NCBI RefSeq assembly: GCF_001027745.1
Contig: NZ_LECU01000008.1
Coordinates: 1 to 64,000, forward strand
Source: Pedobacter sp. BMA
GTDB taxonomy: Bacteria > Bacteroidota > Bacteroidia > Sphingobacteriales > Sphingobacteriaceae
Length of the DNA: 64,000 nt
Direction: 5' to 3'
A program made the position numbers and the translations under genes. The notes below the pieces were generated by a model. It worked only from the letters and a program-made list of their open reading frames with translations. It had not been told where the DNA came from and searched no databases. Positions 53,093 to 63,007 of the stretch are shown piece after piece; position 1 is the first letter of the stretch, and every line of letters starts with the position of its first letter.

Positions 53093-53100
53093 CAAAGATA
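53093..53100 (-). promoter_or_regulatory. -7 promoter box of the TlpA/SusC/SusD operon
   Basis: TATCTTTG on the minus strand (53100-53093) matches TAnnTTTG exactly. A typical TTG at -33 is not present, so recognition may need an activator or an alternative sigma factor. The structured leader begins 17 bases downstream of this box. Confidence 0.5.
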
Positions 53101-53313
53101 GCATAGGAATTGAGTTTTTACCTACCACTTGTGTTCGAACGTCCTACTTCTCGTCACAAATTCTTTCAGTAATTACTCCATTCTACGAATGAATATTATG
53201 TATTTATAGTCTTTTAAATTAAAATATTTTGTTAGGACTAATATAAAGATTTTATCTCTACCTCGCTATGTACCTGTGATAATTTTTTTCTTTTATTGTT
53301 CCTTGCATGCATA

Positions 53314-53700
53314 ATGCAGAACCAAAATCCAGAAGAAGAAAACATTAATATTGTGATTTCGCATTTGGACTATTTGTTGATTGAAAATGTGAAGCAACTT
53401 AGGTTGGCAAGAGAAATTTCTCAAGTTGCGCTATCACAGAAAATGCATTTATCTGAAGGTTTTGTAGGAAAAGTAGAGCTCCTGACCAACAGAGAAAAAT
53501 ATAATGTAAGACACTTTTTTTTACTGGCTGAGGCATTTAATTGCAGCATACAGGAAATTCTTCCTTTAGAAAGACCTACACATGATATGGTGAGGTTGAC
53601 ACTAAAGCGCACCAACAAAATTAATAAGGACGGTTCCCTATCCGCCAAAAAAATTACTGAAGTGATAGGAATTGAACCGATCAAGGCCAAACAGCCCTGA
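53314..53700 (+). CDS. XRE-family helix-turn-helix regulator
   Basis: The 128-residue product (ATG at 53314, reading MQNQNPEEENINI) has a Cro/C1-type HTH: LRLAREISQVALSQKMHLSE, then GFVGKVELLTNREKYNVRHF, followed by an AEAFNCSIQEILP helix. The C-terminus is short and basic with a KRTNKINKDGSLSAKK segment. A TTG at 53296 would add six residues. It lies divergent to the SusCD operon promoter with about 215 bases between, so it is a candidate regulator of it. It is also 58 bases upstream of the LytTR response regulator. Confidence 0.82.
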   Translation: MQNQNPEEENINIVISHLDYLLIENVKQLRLAREISQVALSQKMHLSEGFVGKVELLTNREKYNVRHFFLLAEAFNCSIQEILPLERPTHDMVRLTLKRTNKINKDGSLSAKKITEVIGIEPIKAKQP

Positions 53701-53758
53701 TACGTATGCGAAGATGATTGCAAAGTCCAAAGCGACTAAACAATTTAAACTTTGAAAT

Positions 53759-54490
53759 ATGTTACCTTATAAATGCGTAGTGATTGATGATGACGATTCC
53801 GCCATTTCAATCCTGACTGATTACATTGGAGTGCATCCCAGGCTTGTCCTCCACAAGACCTTTACTGATCCTACATCTGCCCTGGCAGACATTAGCGTAA
53901 AAGACCAGGTAGATTTTCTTTTTGTCGACATTGACATGCCTGATATTACCGGGATTGATCTGGCGAAACGGCTATGGAATAAGGTCAGGTTTATTGTTTT
54001 TGTTACAGCCTTTAACCAGCACGCTATTCAGGCTATTGCCCTGAATGCTTCGGGCTACCTGCTCAAACCAATTTCAAAAGTCCAGTTCACCCAGGTGATA
54101 GCTGATACTCTAGACCATGAACGCAAAATAGTTGAAATATCCAAACGAGAAGATCCAAACTCTTTTTTTGTAGCAAACGGAGAAAGAAATAGCCGTAGCA
54201 GAATTAAAAAAGAAGATATCCTTTACATTGAGGGTTGTGGAAACTTTGTCAAAATTGTCACAAATGAAAACACAGAGCTGGTGTATTTAACGATGAAGGA
54301 AACAGAAACCGGTTTGGGTGGAAATCCCTTTTTCAGGATACACAATTCTTACATTATTAATGCTGAAAAGGTCTTGGAAACTACAGGAAACCTCGTCTAT
54401 ATTGGGGAAATCAAGATCGGACTGAGTAAGGCTTTCAGAGACAATTATCTGATTTACCTTGATCGCAACACTTTAAGATCTGACCGGTAA
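53759..54490 (+). CDS. LytTR-family response regulator
   Basis: The 243-residue protein has an N-terminal receiver domain (VVIDDDDSAISILTDY) with the phospho-acceptor Asp57 in FLFVDIDMPD, the conserved Thr in FVTAFNQHA and Lys in LLKPIS. It also has a C-terminal LytTR DNA-binding domain (RSRIKKEDILYIEGCGNFVK and FFRIHNSYIINAEKV). Such regulators bind short direct repeats. It pairs with the LytS-type kinase 260 bases downstream. A hairpin at 54478-54502 spans its stop codon. Confidence 0.94.
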   Translation: MLPYKCVVIDDDDSAISILTDYIGVHPRLVLHKTFTDPTSALADISVKDQVDFLFVDIDMPDITGIDLAKRLWNKVRFIVFVTAFNQHAIQAIALNASGYLLKPISKVQFTQVIADTLDHERKIVEISKREDPNSFFVANGERNSRSRIKKEDILYIEGCGNFVKIVTNENTELVYLTMKETETGLGGNPFFRIHNSYIINAEKVLETTGNLVYIGEIKIGLSKAFRDNYLIYLDRNTLRSDR

Positions 54491-54502
54491 AACCGGCCAG
54501 AT
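54478..54502 (+). terminator. Hairpin at the response-regulator stop codon
   Basis: ATCTG-A-CCGG (54478-54487) pairs with CCGG-C-CAGAT (54493-54502), one internal mismatch, around TAAAA. It has no T-rich tail, so it is more likely an mRNA end-processing or attenuation hairpin between regulator and kinase than a full terminator. Confidence 0.4.
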
Positions 54503-54751
54503 TACTTAAACCAACCTTTAGTGAATTTTCAGATTGACTATGGTTTCATTGGTTATGATAATTACGCTGGATGTGGTTGGATCCGTCGACACCAATGGGA
54601 TGTTGGATTTCGATTTAAAAATAAACACAGTTTTCTTACTTAATTTTCTACGGGGTTCTTTCATGATGAAATCAAAAGACCCTCATTTATTCCTATGGAA
54701 AAAACTTTTTACACCGCTATAATCCGAGGCTACACAAAAGGCACATCAGAC

Positions 54752-55861
54752 ATGATGATCAAAATATGGAAATGGGTAAAAATCAACAGAATTCACTTTC
54801 TAGGATGGAGCTTATACATAGTTTTAGAGACTACGCTCGTGGGCTATGCCCATGAATTTGGTAAACCACTAAACTATACCTGGCATTACGCGCTGAACAT
54901 CATATGGTTTTATATCAGCGCCCACTGGGTGCTTCTTAAAAACTTCGGGAAAAAAGGTAAAAAGCTATTGGTTTTTATTAGTCTGATGGCTTTACAGATT
55001 GTAGCCTTCGTCTTTATAAAGATGGCCATTAGCTTCATATTGGACAATTCACCAGATAATCATTTTCAACCCTATCTCATCCTGGTTAAGCATGAGTCTT
55101 TTATATCTTCCTTTAATGACCGTAAAGATTTGCTATCAAATTTGTGGCGTTGTTTACAGTTTATAGGCTTTTCATGCTTTTACTACTTATTCCTTTCATA
55201 TCAGGCAAATCAAAAGAAAATAGAGGCGGCAGAAAAACAACAACTTCAGCATGACTTACAGATCAAGAGCATTGAGAGCGAGTTATACCTTGCGCAAAGC
55301 AATTATTTACGCGCGCAAATCAACCCCCACTTACTTTATAATACCTTAAATTTTATTTACGATAAGGCCAGAAAATATGATGATGAATTAGCTGAAGGCG
55401 TCATGAAGCTGGCGGAAATCATGCGATACAGTATCGACGAAACAAACACTGCTGAACATCTTGTGAAACTTAGCACAGAATTAAAACAGGTTCAAAACCT
55501 CATTTATGTAATGGGACTAAGAAAGGGAGGGCGGTTACACCTGAATGCAGAATACAAAGGTCAACTTGATGACTTTGAATTTCTACCTATTGTGGTGATT
55601 ACTTTGGTAGAGAATATTTTCAAGCATGGTAACCTGAGTAAAGAACTGCACCCGGGATATCTGCTCATCGAAAAGACTACCCATAAATTCCGGATTTACA
55701 CCCGGAATATGTTGAATACCGGAATACATTCATCGGGCACAAATCTGGGAATGAAAAACATCAGACACAGACTAGCCTTGGAATACAAAGATGCATTTAG
55801 TTTTAACTTCGGCATCGTGGAAGAAAACTGGTTTGAGGTAAAACTGGAGGTTAATTTGTAA
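54752..55861 (+). CDS. LytS-type sensor histidine kinase (His_kinase family)
   Basis: The kinase has four N-terminal membrane helices (ATG at 54752: FLGWSLYIVLETTLVGYAHE; YALNIIWFYISAHWVLL; LLVFISLMALQIVAFVFIKM; LQFIGFSCFYYLFLSY), a coiled linker (KKIEAAEKQQLQHDLQIKSI) and the His_kinase domain. Its phospho-acceptor is the His in RAQINPHLLYNTLNF. The ATP-binding part has LVENIFKHGNLS and GTNLGMKNIRHRLAL. An upstream ATG at 54695 would add 19 residues without support. It phosphorylates the regulator encoded upstream. The signal is unknown. Confidence 0.9.
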   Translation: MMIKIWKWVKINRIHFLGWSLYIVLETTLVGYAHEFGKPLNYTWHYALNIIWFYISAHWVLLKNFGKKGKKLLVFISLMALQIVAFVFIKMAISFILDNSPDNHFQPYLILVKHESFISSFNDRKDLLSNLWRCLQFIGFSCFYYLFLSYQANQKKIEAAEKQQLQHDLQIKSIESELYLAQSNYLRAQINPHLLYNTLNFIYDKARKYDDELAEGVMKLAEIMRYSIDETNTAEHLVKLSTELKQVQNLIYVMGLRKGGRLHLNAEYKGQLDDFEFLPIVVITLVENIFKHGNLSKELHPGYLLIEKTTHKFRIYTRNMLNTGIHSSGTNLGMKNIRHRLALEYKDAFSFNFGIVEENWFEVKLEVNL

Positions 55862-56237
55862 GAATTAACGTATTTCACTAACTAGCAAAACTACCTTCCT
55901 CAAGAAAACCTGGTACCTGACTGTCCTCATATCCCTATTCTCTGAACAGTACAGGTAGCACAGGATTCCCCCTATCGCAGGGATATCTTCTTGCGTATAC
56001 ACAATAAATTCAAATGGTCATTCATAATGACCAACAATATGGGATGTTTTTAAGCTGTGTTAAAACGGGCTGTCGCTGGGATGATGCGAAGGGATAGTAG
56101 CCAGTTAAGTAACCTATCTGAAAGGTAGTAGGTTAATATGATCAAATATAAAAAACATTGCAGATAAATCAAAAGTTCTCAAAGCTATAATACATAGTAA
56201 ATTGATATTTACCCTGAATGAAGTGTAAGGGTTGCAT
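55862..56237. other. Intergenic region with a small perfect hairpin
   Basis: No gene was found. TGGTCATT (56015-56022) and AATGACCA (56026-56033) form a perfect 8-bp hairpin with a three-base loop. AACCTA and TAGGTT near 56110-56135 form another short pair. These could terminate transcripts from the flanking convergent genes, although T tracts are absent. Confidence 0.4.
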
Positions 56238-56933
56238 TTAGTTTGTCCTAAATTGAGATATACCTGAAGTTGACGTATTTCCTTTTGAATCTTTTGTAAC
56301 CACAATCCAATAATAAGTTGAATTATTGTTAACAGGTATATCGGATAAGCTATTCACACTAAGATCGTTTTTGTAAAGAGGCGGATTTGTTGCCGTACCA
56401 AAATAAACTTGATACGAAGTTATATCTCCATCAGGATCGGTCCCTTTCCAGGTTAGTGAGATTTTACCTGAAACCGGGGTAACCGTACTCCCAAGCAAAG
56501 GGGAAACAATTTCTGCAGGATATGGAGCATAAGATACTACCCCATTTCCGGCATTATAAAATTTCCATACTTCACTAGTAGCAATGGTATTGGTTTTGGA
56601 AGATTTGGTGATTACTTTCCATGAATATGGGGTATTTCGTAACATTTTGATTGTTGCAGTGGTACTTGTAGAAGTGACTACGGTAGCGCTACCTGTTTCG
56701 AGATTTTTATAATTCAGTTCATAACTGTCTGCATTTTCAGCCGCTTTCCATACAAAAGTAATCTGACTCTCTGTATCGGATAAAATCGTTCCGGTAGTAC
56801 AGACTTCGTTTTGAAGGGGGCTTACTAATACTGCAGCCGTTGGAGCGGGTACAACACCATCTGGCGTTACCTCCTCGTCTTTTCCACACCCCACCAACAG
56901 CATCACACCTATCAATAAATATTTTATTTTCAT
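56238..56933 (-). CDS. Lipoprotein with fibronectin type III-like domains
   Basis: The 231-residue product has a lipoprotein signal (YLLIGVMLLVGC, Cys near residue 16) and then two beta-sandwich domains with the FN3-like text ITFVWKAAENADSYELNYKN and ISLTWKGTDPDGDITSYQVY, each ending in a Trp- or Tyr-containing strand (WKVITKSS and YYWIVVTKDS). It probably sits at the outer membrane. Its ATG overlaps the stop codon of the 1945-residue secreted protein (TAATG), so the two are translationally coupled and probably act together at the cell surface. Confidence 0.82.
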   Translation of the reverse strand: MKIKYLLIGVMLLVGCGKDEEVTPDGVVPAPTAAVLVSPLQNEVCTTGTILSDTESQITFVWKAAENADSYELNYKNLETGSATVVTSTSTTATIKMLRNTPYSWKVITKSSKTNTIATSEVWKFYNAGNGVVSYAPYPAEIVSPLLGSTVTPVSGKISLTWKGTDPDGDITSYQVYFGTATNPPLYKNDLSVNSLSDIPVNNNSTYYWIVVTKDSKGNTSTSGISQFRTN

Positions 56934-59900
56934 TATTTTTTCAAAATTTTAGAGGTTATAGTCCCTGTTGCTGTCGAAATCTTAATGACATACATTCCGG
57001 GAATCAGGTGCTCAATGTCAATTTCAATGTAACCTTCATTTGCTCTTTTAGCACGGAAAACACGTTGGCCACCCAAGCTAAATAGCTCAATATCAGCTTC
57101 CGGCGAGGTATTATCACCCATACCAATGGTTAATATTTTTTCGACCGGATTAGGAGAAAATGAAGCTTTTGCCGCCATTGCTAAAGTCTTTTTAATGACG
57201 CCCTGACAAGGCAGATCAGAGCTTACCATGAGTTTGTTAATCCCTGAAGCTAAAGGCAGCTTAAGTTCACTGTTAGTGGTTTGATAGGTTTTGCCATTGA
57301 GATCAACAAAATAGGTGTTTGCTCCAGACAAGCTGATGGTAACTGTTGGGCTCGTTGTACTGATATTCGTGTATATGCTTAGCTCTTTAGGTTCCGAAAT
57401 CACCACATCATAACATTGCTTATAGTTTGGTTGATCAGGTATGGTAATGCATAAATTATAATTGCCTGCTTCGAGATTCGGGAGCTCGAGTATTGTAGAG
57501 AATTTATGTATTGAAGCTATTCCATTGACATTTAAGGTAGCAACATAATTCAGGTTAGTAGCAGCTGTAATTTTCAAAGTACCGTTCTTGCTTCCCCTAC
57601 AACTTAATGAGGTGGTGGCAATCATGAAGTTTGAGCTCGGTAGGGTAAAAATGGTTTCAACTACAATCGGGTTAGACAAAACTGATAATCCATGATCGCT
57701 AATTTGTAATCGATAGCTTCCAGGGCTTGTCACTTTGAAGTGATCGTCCGAAGCCCCATCGATTACTACTCCATCTCTCATCCATTTTTTGTCTATTCCT
57801 TTTTGAATATTTGTAGAAAGCATTACAGACCCGCCCTGCGAAAACACAATAGGCCCGTCAGCGCTAATTACAGGTGTAGGAACGTAAATAAACCCATCCA
57901 TAGCCACTAACCCGGCCAGTGTACTGACCGAAACAGTACCAGTGGCGCCCTCACCCGGAAAGGTTTTGATTTCAGTTGATGTAGCGGTAAACGACTTTGC
58001 TGCTACATTACCAAATGTTATTGATTGGAGGTGATCAAAGTTAGAACCCGAAATGGTGATCTCCATATCTTTTGTAGCAATTTTTGGTGTAAATCCTGTT
58101 ATTACCGGAACAGGAAGTGCTGTAATTTGTAATAGTCGGGTGGCGTGCGAAACCTTACCTGAACTCAACGTGGCAGAGAATATAATCGTCCTGTCTCCGC
58201 TTAAATTTACGGTATTTGAATAATTAACTTTTCTAAGGGCATTTTGCCACTCTGTAACTGATGCGGAATTGCCTGCAGAACTTAAAACCAGCGCTCCGTT
58301 TACTGAATCGTAAGTCCCCGCAATATTCCCCATTCCTCCATCATTTTTAAATGACAGGATATCTGCGGAATGGAGACCTTCATCGATCACTACATTACAA
58401 CTGCTCATGATATCATTTCCTTTACTGATAATTTTTATTTCGGGATCTAATGCAACAGCTGTAAGCCTGCTGGTGTAGCTGGAGAACCCCGGGGATGTAG
58501 CTAGTTCGAGATCAAGAGCACCTAACTGGTTGATCAATATTGCCGGCGATACAAGATTCGAAATGTTGGTATAAGGAGCAAGAAGCAAATCGGCCCTGCC
58601 ATCTAAATTGAAATCCGTAACAGCAGCTACCCTGAACATATTAGGCAACGTAACTGTTATTGGTTTATTAAAAGATGATTCATCAAGAATTCCTGGTGCA
58701 GCTATATTCCTGAATAAATATATGGCAGGCTTGGATTCATCTTCACCAGCCAGGGCAAGATCGGGCTTTCCATCACCATCAAAATCAGCCGACTCGATAA
58801 ACCTTACTGCAAGATTGTTAACAATGGTTTTACTCTCAGCAAAACCAATATTACCTCTGGTCGAGATATTACGCATAAAAATTATGGAATTATACTGTGA
58901 GACAATCAGATCAGTTTTACTGTCTCCATCAAAATCTCTTGCTGAAATATGCCCAACATACGAAGGTACTGCCCTGTAGAAAGGGTTGGCAAATGAAATT
59001 GTATTCGCCCCGGGGGTACTGGTATTACGGAATATACACAGGCGTTTGGTACCATTCGAACCACTAACCATCAAGTCTATCATCCCATCATTATCAAGAT
59101 CGGCAAGCTCATATCCCAGATTACTGGAATAAGATGCGTCAATATCTAAAACAACTCTGGTATAGGGATCAAAACTTATGCTTCCTCTTTTTGAGTTGTT
59201 AAGGTAAATGCGTAGTGCTGAGCCAACATCGGGTGCAATAATATCAATCTTACCGTCCTGATTGATGTCTGCTAGAAAAAACCTGTAAAACCTGGTCTCC
59301 TCATCCAGTATATCCGAAAGAAAAGATAAGCTGCAATCTTTAGTGCAGGCATTTTCGAAAATGAGTATTGTGGACGAAAGCGCCAGAATTTCCGGCTTCC
59401 CATCTCCATCAAGATCGGCTATCTGAACCAGTGAACCGTTTTTGTTGGTCTCCATCTCTTTGGCGCTAACAAAGTTTTTGGGTAAACTCGTTTCATCACG
59501 CGAGGCGGCTTTGAATATCTTTAACTTCGATGTATTTCTTGTTTCGCCGATGATGACTTCAGGAATACCATCGTTATCTAAATCCACGGCTGCGAGACCA
59601 GAAGAACCGGGATTATTGACATAGTTTTCCTGAAGTTTAAAGGCGGAGGAATCAAAATCCGTTCCTTTGCCATCACCTGATTGTACACTAAAATACTGGG
59701 TTGTTGTGGCCCGCAATTTGGTTTCGATATCGAGTACACTAATGAAGGAATAAACAGCACCTGGCGGTACCTCAACTACTAACTCACTGCTACTTCCGGA
59801 AAGTAAACGTGCACGCACATCGCCGAAGTAAATCATATTTTTCTCCAAAACCGGATTGAAATGATTTCCCTTAATTAAAAGCTTAGATTTAATGGTTCCT

Positions 59901-62770
59901 TTAGCTGGGGCAAAGGAGCTAATTACAGGTGGGGTATCAGTCTCAGGATGTGTGGTATTCTCAAAAATAACTAAATAGTTATTCTGGAATGTCCTGAGCA
60001 CAATGTCTGCTTTTCCATCATTGTTTAAATCTATAAACCCCTCCAGACCAGGTGTTGCTATGATATTATCACCAGGATTTTCATTCCGGGCGTTAAACTT
60101 TACGTAATCCTGGTAAACCGGATCCTGCACACCAGACATCAAATTCTGATAGACATATAAGGTATCTTGATTGGCAGCCGAAAAACCATTTCTACCTCTG
60201 ATAGCATCTTCTAACCCATCACCATTGAAATCTGCATAATCAAGAAAAGATGTATTAAAAGTATAACTTTTATTTACCGGATACCCGGTAAGGGTTTGTT
60301 GCTGCCCAAAATTAACATCTGTGCCCAAGCTATTGTTTCTATAATAATATTCACCATAAATCATGTCTGGCAAACCATCATTATTGAGGTCCTGATAGCG
60401 CACATTTATGGGGGGAGAAAGTGCGGGTACATGAACAAACAGACTGTCGCTTACCATACCTGGCTGGCAGTAATTTTTATAGATTTTGTAAATACTCCCT
60501 TCTGATAAATGTAATTCAGGCTTTCCATCATTTGTAATATCTATCATGTTCGCTTGTTTTGAACTGACCTTTACGAAAGTTGGCCGGGTCGAATTTTCGG
60601 TGGTGACATTACGCATTGGAAAAAAATCAATCTTGCCATCTCCGTCGATATCAGCCCCTAAACCTCCGGTGAGGGGTATGCCAACAGGTGGATTAAACAT
60701 TATTTTTCCTGGTGTAGAAATATTTTTAAAATATTGAGTTTCACTATCGCCAGCAACAAGAATATCTACTAAACCATCATCGTCCAGATCTTCATAAGTT
60801 GCATCACCTTTGCTATTCGAAGTCAAAACCATCTTCTCCGCGAAGGTGGAACAATCCAACGCACCACTGGCACTGTTTCTGAGAATAGTTAAGTTTTGTT
60901 TGAAGTCGACACTTGCCATATCCGGAAAACCATCGTTGTCAAAGTCGATAAACTTCAATTTGTTTGTTCCTTCACCGGGTCGGTCCATGCGTATAGCGAA
61001 TCGATAATCTGCCGCAGAGATGGGTACTGCCTTTTCATAGATATATCGGAAAGGCTGAGAAAATCTTGCCGTGCGACGGGAAACTTTATTCTGAACGCTA
61101 ACGATAGCTGACGCTGCACCTGTGGGAATTTTGATTTTTAACTGTGTTGCGGAGGCTGATAGGATTTGTACTTTTTTACCACCCACTAAAACCAGATTAT
61201 CATTGGCGCTTTTGCCAAAGTTATTTCCCTGAATAGTAACAGTTGCTCCCATCGAAACAATCAAAGGTTCAACCGACTTAATCGTAGGTATAAGGGATTC
61301 CTTGTTTTTCCTAAAGGTGATCGTATTGTCGGCATTAAGGGAAATTAGGTCTGGAATACCGTCATTATTTAGATCTTCAGCGAGTAAAGCATAAGGTGTT
61401 TGAGCGAACTGATATAGGGTGATGATTTTGAACCAGCTATTGTTAGCAACTGAAAAACTAAAATCATTTTTGAAAACCGATACGCGATTGTCACTTTTAC
61501 TCACAGTTACGAAATCAACCCTGCCATCTCCATCAATATCATTGGCAAGAACATCTTTGGGGTCTGCTCCGATGTAGTGTTTAGAAATAAGTTGGAGGGA
61601 GCTATTGGTAAAATTAGTAGAACCAGAATTTTGTTTATAAACATTCAGATATTTTGTAGTGCCAGAAATTGTGATAAGATCTTTTAAACCGTCCTGGTCT
61701 ACGTCTCCAATAGCGAGCATAGAAGAACTTCCCACTTCCAGCTTGGTAATAGGGAATGAGGTACTGGAGAGTATATTATTTATTACCTGATTTGAAAAGA
61801 TGCTTACAAAGGAATTAGAATTCCCTCCGGCAATAATTTCTGGCCTGCCATCATTATTCATATCTTCGATTGTAATTCGATTGAAACTACCAAACGCAGG
61901 TATGGTGGTGATATTCGAGAATGAAGCTGGAAGGATCTGATTTGGGGAGCATTCATTTTTATAAATTTGAAGATTTAGAAAACCTAACACAATGTCGGGC
62001 TTTCCATCTCCATCCATGTCGCCAATGGCCAGTTTTCCACCAGATTGTCCAAGAGGTATTTCTACCCGGGTAAACGCATCCGCTCTAAAACCTGATGTTA
62101 AATTATTTTTATAAATAGATATTAAACCACTTTCCAATACGATGATATCTTGCTTACCGTCTCCATCCATATCTGCTATTGCCACATTTTCAGACCCGGA
62201 TTTTGTTTGTAAGCTGATTGTAGTGGTAAAAGAATTGTTATTCAACAGCTCAGTTCGTCCCATATTAGGACAGATGTATAAAATATTTGAACCCAAATTC
62301 ACGTAAACCAAATCCTTCCTACCGTCGCCGTCTAAATCTCCAGCCGATATAGCAGAATTTGCCGAACCACCATTTCTGGAGGTTTCGATATCGAAATCAG
62401 AAGCAAACATCTTATCTTCACGCGGGTAGGTGGAAATAAAATACTTTGATGATTTGACTGATAAACCAGTGACGGTATTGAGTATGTTAAACGAACCGGT
62501 TCCTCCTGTTGGTGGGATGATAAAGCTAAGCTGTGTTTCTGTGGCGGCTTTTAACTGGACTTTTACGCCTGAAAAATAGACGACATTTTTGTCTACTGAA
62601 GAATTAAAGTTTTTTCCAGCAACATTCACTACGGTACCTGGCGCCCCTTTCTCCGGACTAAACGATTCAATGATAGGCGCTTGACAAAAGCCAATTGTAG
62701 GAATTAAAAAAAAGAGCAGATAAAGCGGCAGCAGACCTGATTTAATAGATCTTAATAGATTTGAAAGCAT
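56933..62770 (-). CDS. Giant type IX-secreted FG-GAP/IPT protein
   Basis: The 1945-residue protein has a signal peptide (about residues 1-30) and at least three IPT/TIG-type domains (near 31-110 with IESFSPEKGAPGTVVNVAGK; near 490-575; near 950-1035). Between these lie long arrays of FG-GAP/VCBS repeats with the calcium motif DxDxDGxxDL (for example AGDLDGDGRKDLVYVNLG). A further IPT domain and a SprB-like segment follow, and the C-terminal type IX sorting domain has FSPNPVEKILTIGMG and MYVIKISTATGTITSKILKK. The type IX system exports such proteins and attaches them to the surface. The fold suggests an adhesin or matrix protein that binds polysaccharide or protein. Confidence 0.9.
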   Translation of the reverse strand: MLSNLLRSIKSGLLPLYLLFFLIPTIGFCQAPIIESFSPEKGAPGTVVNVAGKNFNSSVDKNVVYFSGVKVQLKAATETQLSFIIPPTGGTGSFNILNTVTGLSVKSSKYFISTYPREDKMFASDFDIETSRNGGSANSAISAGDLDGDGRKDLVYVNLGSNILYICPNMGRTELLNNNSFTTTISLQTKSGSENVAIADMDGDGKQDIIVLESGLISIYKNNLTSGFRADAFTRVEIPLGQSGGKLAIGDMDGDGKPDIVLGFLNLQIYKNECSPNQILPASFSNITTIPAFGSFNRITIEDMNNDGRPEIIAGGNSNSFVSIFSNQVINNILSSTSFPITKLEVGSSSMLAIGDVDQDGLKDLITISGTTKYLNVYKQNSGSTNFTNSSLQLISKHYIGADPKDVLANDIDGDGRVDFVTVSKSDNRVSVFKNDFSFSVANNSWFKIITLYQFAQTPYALLAEDLNNDGIPDLISLNADNTITFRKNKESLIPTIKSVEPLIVSMGATVTIQGNNFGKSANDNLVLVGGKKVQILSASATQLKIKIPTGAASAIVSVQNKVSRRTARFSQPFRYIYEKAVPISAADYRFAIRMDRPGEGTNKLKFIDFDNDGFPDMASVDFKQNLTILRNSASGALDCSTFAEKMVLTSNSKGDATYEDLDDDGLVDILVAGDSETQYFKNISTPGKIMFNPPVGIPLTGGLGADIDGDGKIDFFPMRNVTTENSTRPTFVKVSSKQANMIDITNDGKPELHLSEGSIYKIYKNYCQPGMVSDSLFVHVPALSPPINVRYQDLNNDGLPDMIYGEYYYRNNSLGTDVNFGQQQTLTGYPVNKSYTFNTSFLDYADFNGDGLEDAIRGRNGFSAANQDTLYVYQNLMSGVQDPVYQDYVKFNARNENPGDNIIATPGLEGFIDLNNDGKADIVLRTFQNNYLVIFENTTHPETDTPPVISSFAPAKGTIKSKLLIKGNHFNPVLEKNMIYFGDVRARLLSGSSSELVVEVPPGAVYSFISVLDIETKLRATTTQYFSVQSGDGKGTDFDSSAFKLQENYVNNPGSSGLAAVDLDNDGIPEVIIGETRNTSKLKIFKAASRDETSLPKNFVSAKEMETNKNGSLVQIADLDGDGKPEILALSSTILIFENACTKDCSLSFLSDILDEETRFYRFFLADINQDGKIDIIAPDVGSALRIYLNNSKRGSISFDPYTRVVLDIDASYSSNLGYELADLDNDGMIDLMVSGSNGTKRLCIFRNTSTPGANTISFANPFYRAVPSYVGHISARDFDGDSKTDLIVSQYNSIIFMRNISTRGNIGFAESKTIVNNLAVRFIESADFDGDGKPDLALAGEDESKPAIYLFRNIAAPGILDESSFNKPITVTLPNMFRVAAVTDFNLDGRADLLLAPYTNISNLVSPAILINQLGALDLELATSPGFSSYTSRLTAVALDPEIKIISKGNDIMSSCNVVIDEGLHSADILSFKNDGGMGNIAGTYDSVNGALVLSSAGNSASVTEWQNALRKVNYSNTVNLSGDRTIIFSATLSSGKVSHATRLLQITALPVPVITGFTPKIATKDMEITISGSNFDHLQSITFGNVAAKSFTATSTEIKTFPGEGATGTVSVSTLAGLVAMDGFIYVPTPVISADGPIVFSQGGSVMLSTNIQKGIDKKWMRDGVVIDGASDDHFKVTSPGSYRLQISDHGLSVLSNPIVVETIFTLPSSNFMIATTSLSCRGSKNGTLKITAATNLNYVATLNVNGIASIHKFSTILELPNLEAGNYNLCITIPDQPNYKQCYDVVISEPKELSIYTNISTTSPTVTISLSGANTYFVDLNGKTYQTTNSELKLPLASGINKLMVSSDLPCQGVIKKTLAMAAKASFSPNPVEKILTIGMGDNTSPEADIELFSLGGQRVFRAKRANEGYIEIDIEHLIPGMYVIKISTATGTITSKILKK

Positions 62771-63007
62771 TAAATTTAATTCAGTTGGTTTATATAGGGA
62801 ATTTGGAATTACCCATGCCTAAAGATAATGGAAAATATTTATCTTTTCACACATCGAATAAAATTCCATTGGATCATTTGCCCGTTCTAAATCCCTAGGT
62901 ACCATAAGTGTTTAGATTTGATTTCGGACATTAAAAGGAGTAGATAGCTCAGTGTATAGATTAACCAGATAAAAACAAGAACTAGCTACCCATGCGTGGT
63001 AAGCAAT

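Noticed and set aside
52808..53128. 106-codon ORF reading through the SusCD leader as one exported or RiPP-like precursor
   Set aside because: Its start lies upstream of the predicted transcription start and its first half is the folded leader. Only the downstream 49 codons have a plausible start. The GGG-containing stretch lacks a recognisable RiPP leader or maturation genes.
54534..54722. 62-codon ORF between the response regulator and kinase
   Set aside because: Composition and start do not suggest a real gene, and it overlaps the likely upstream region of the kinase.
62771..63007. tRNA-like text (GTAGATAGCTCAGTG) near 62940
   Set aside because: No cloverleaf, anticodon arm or TTCGA T-loop accompanies it.
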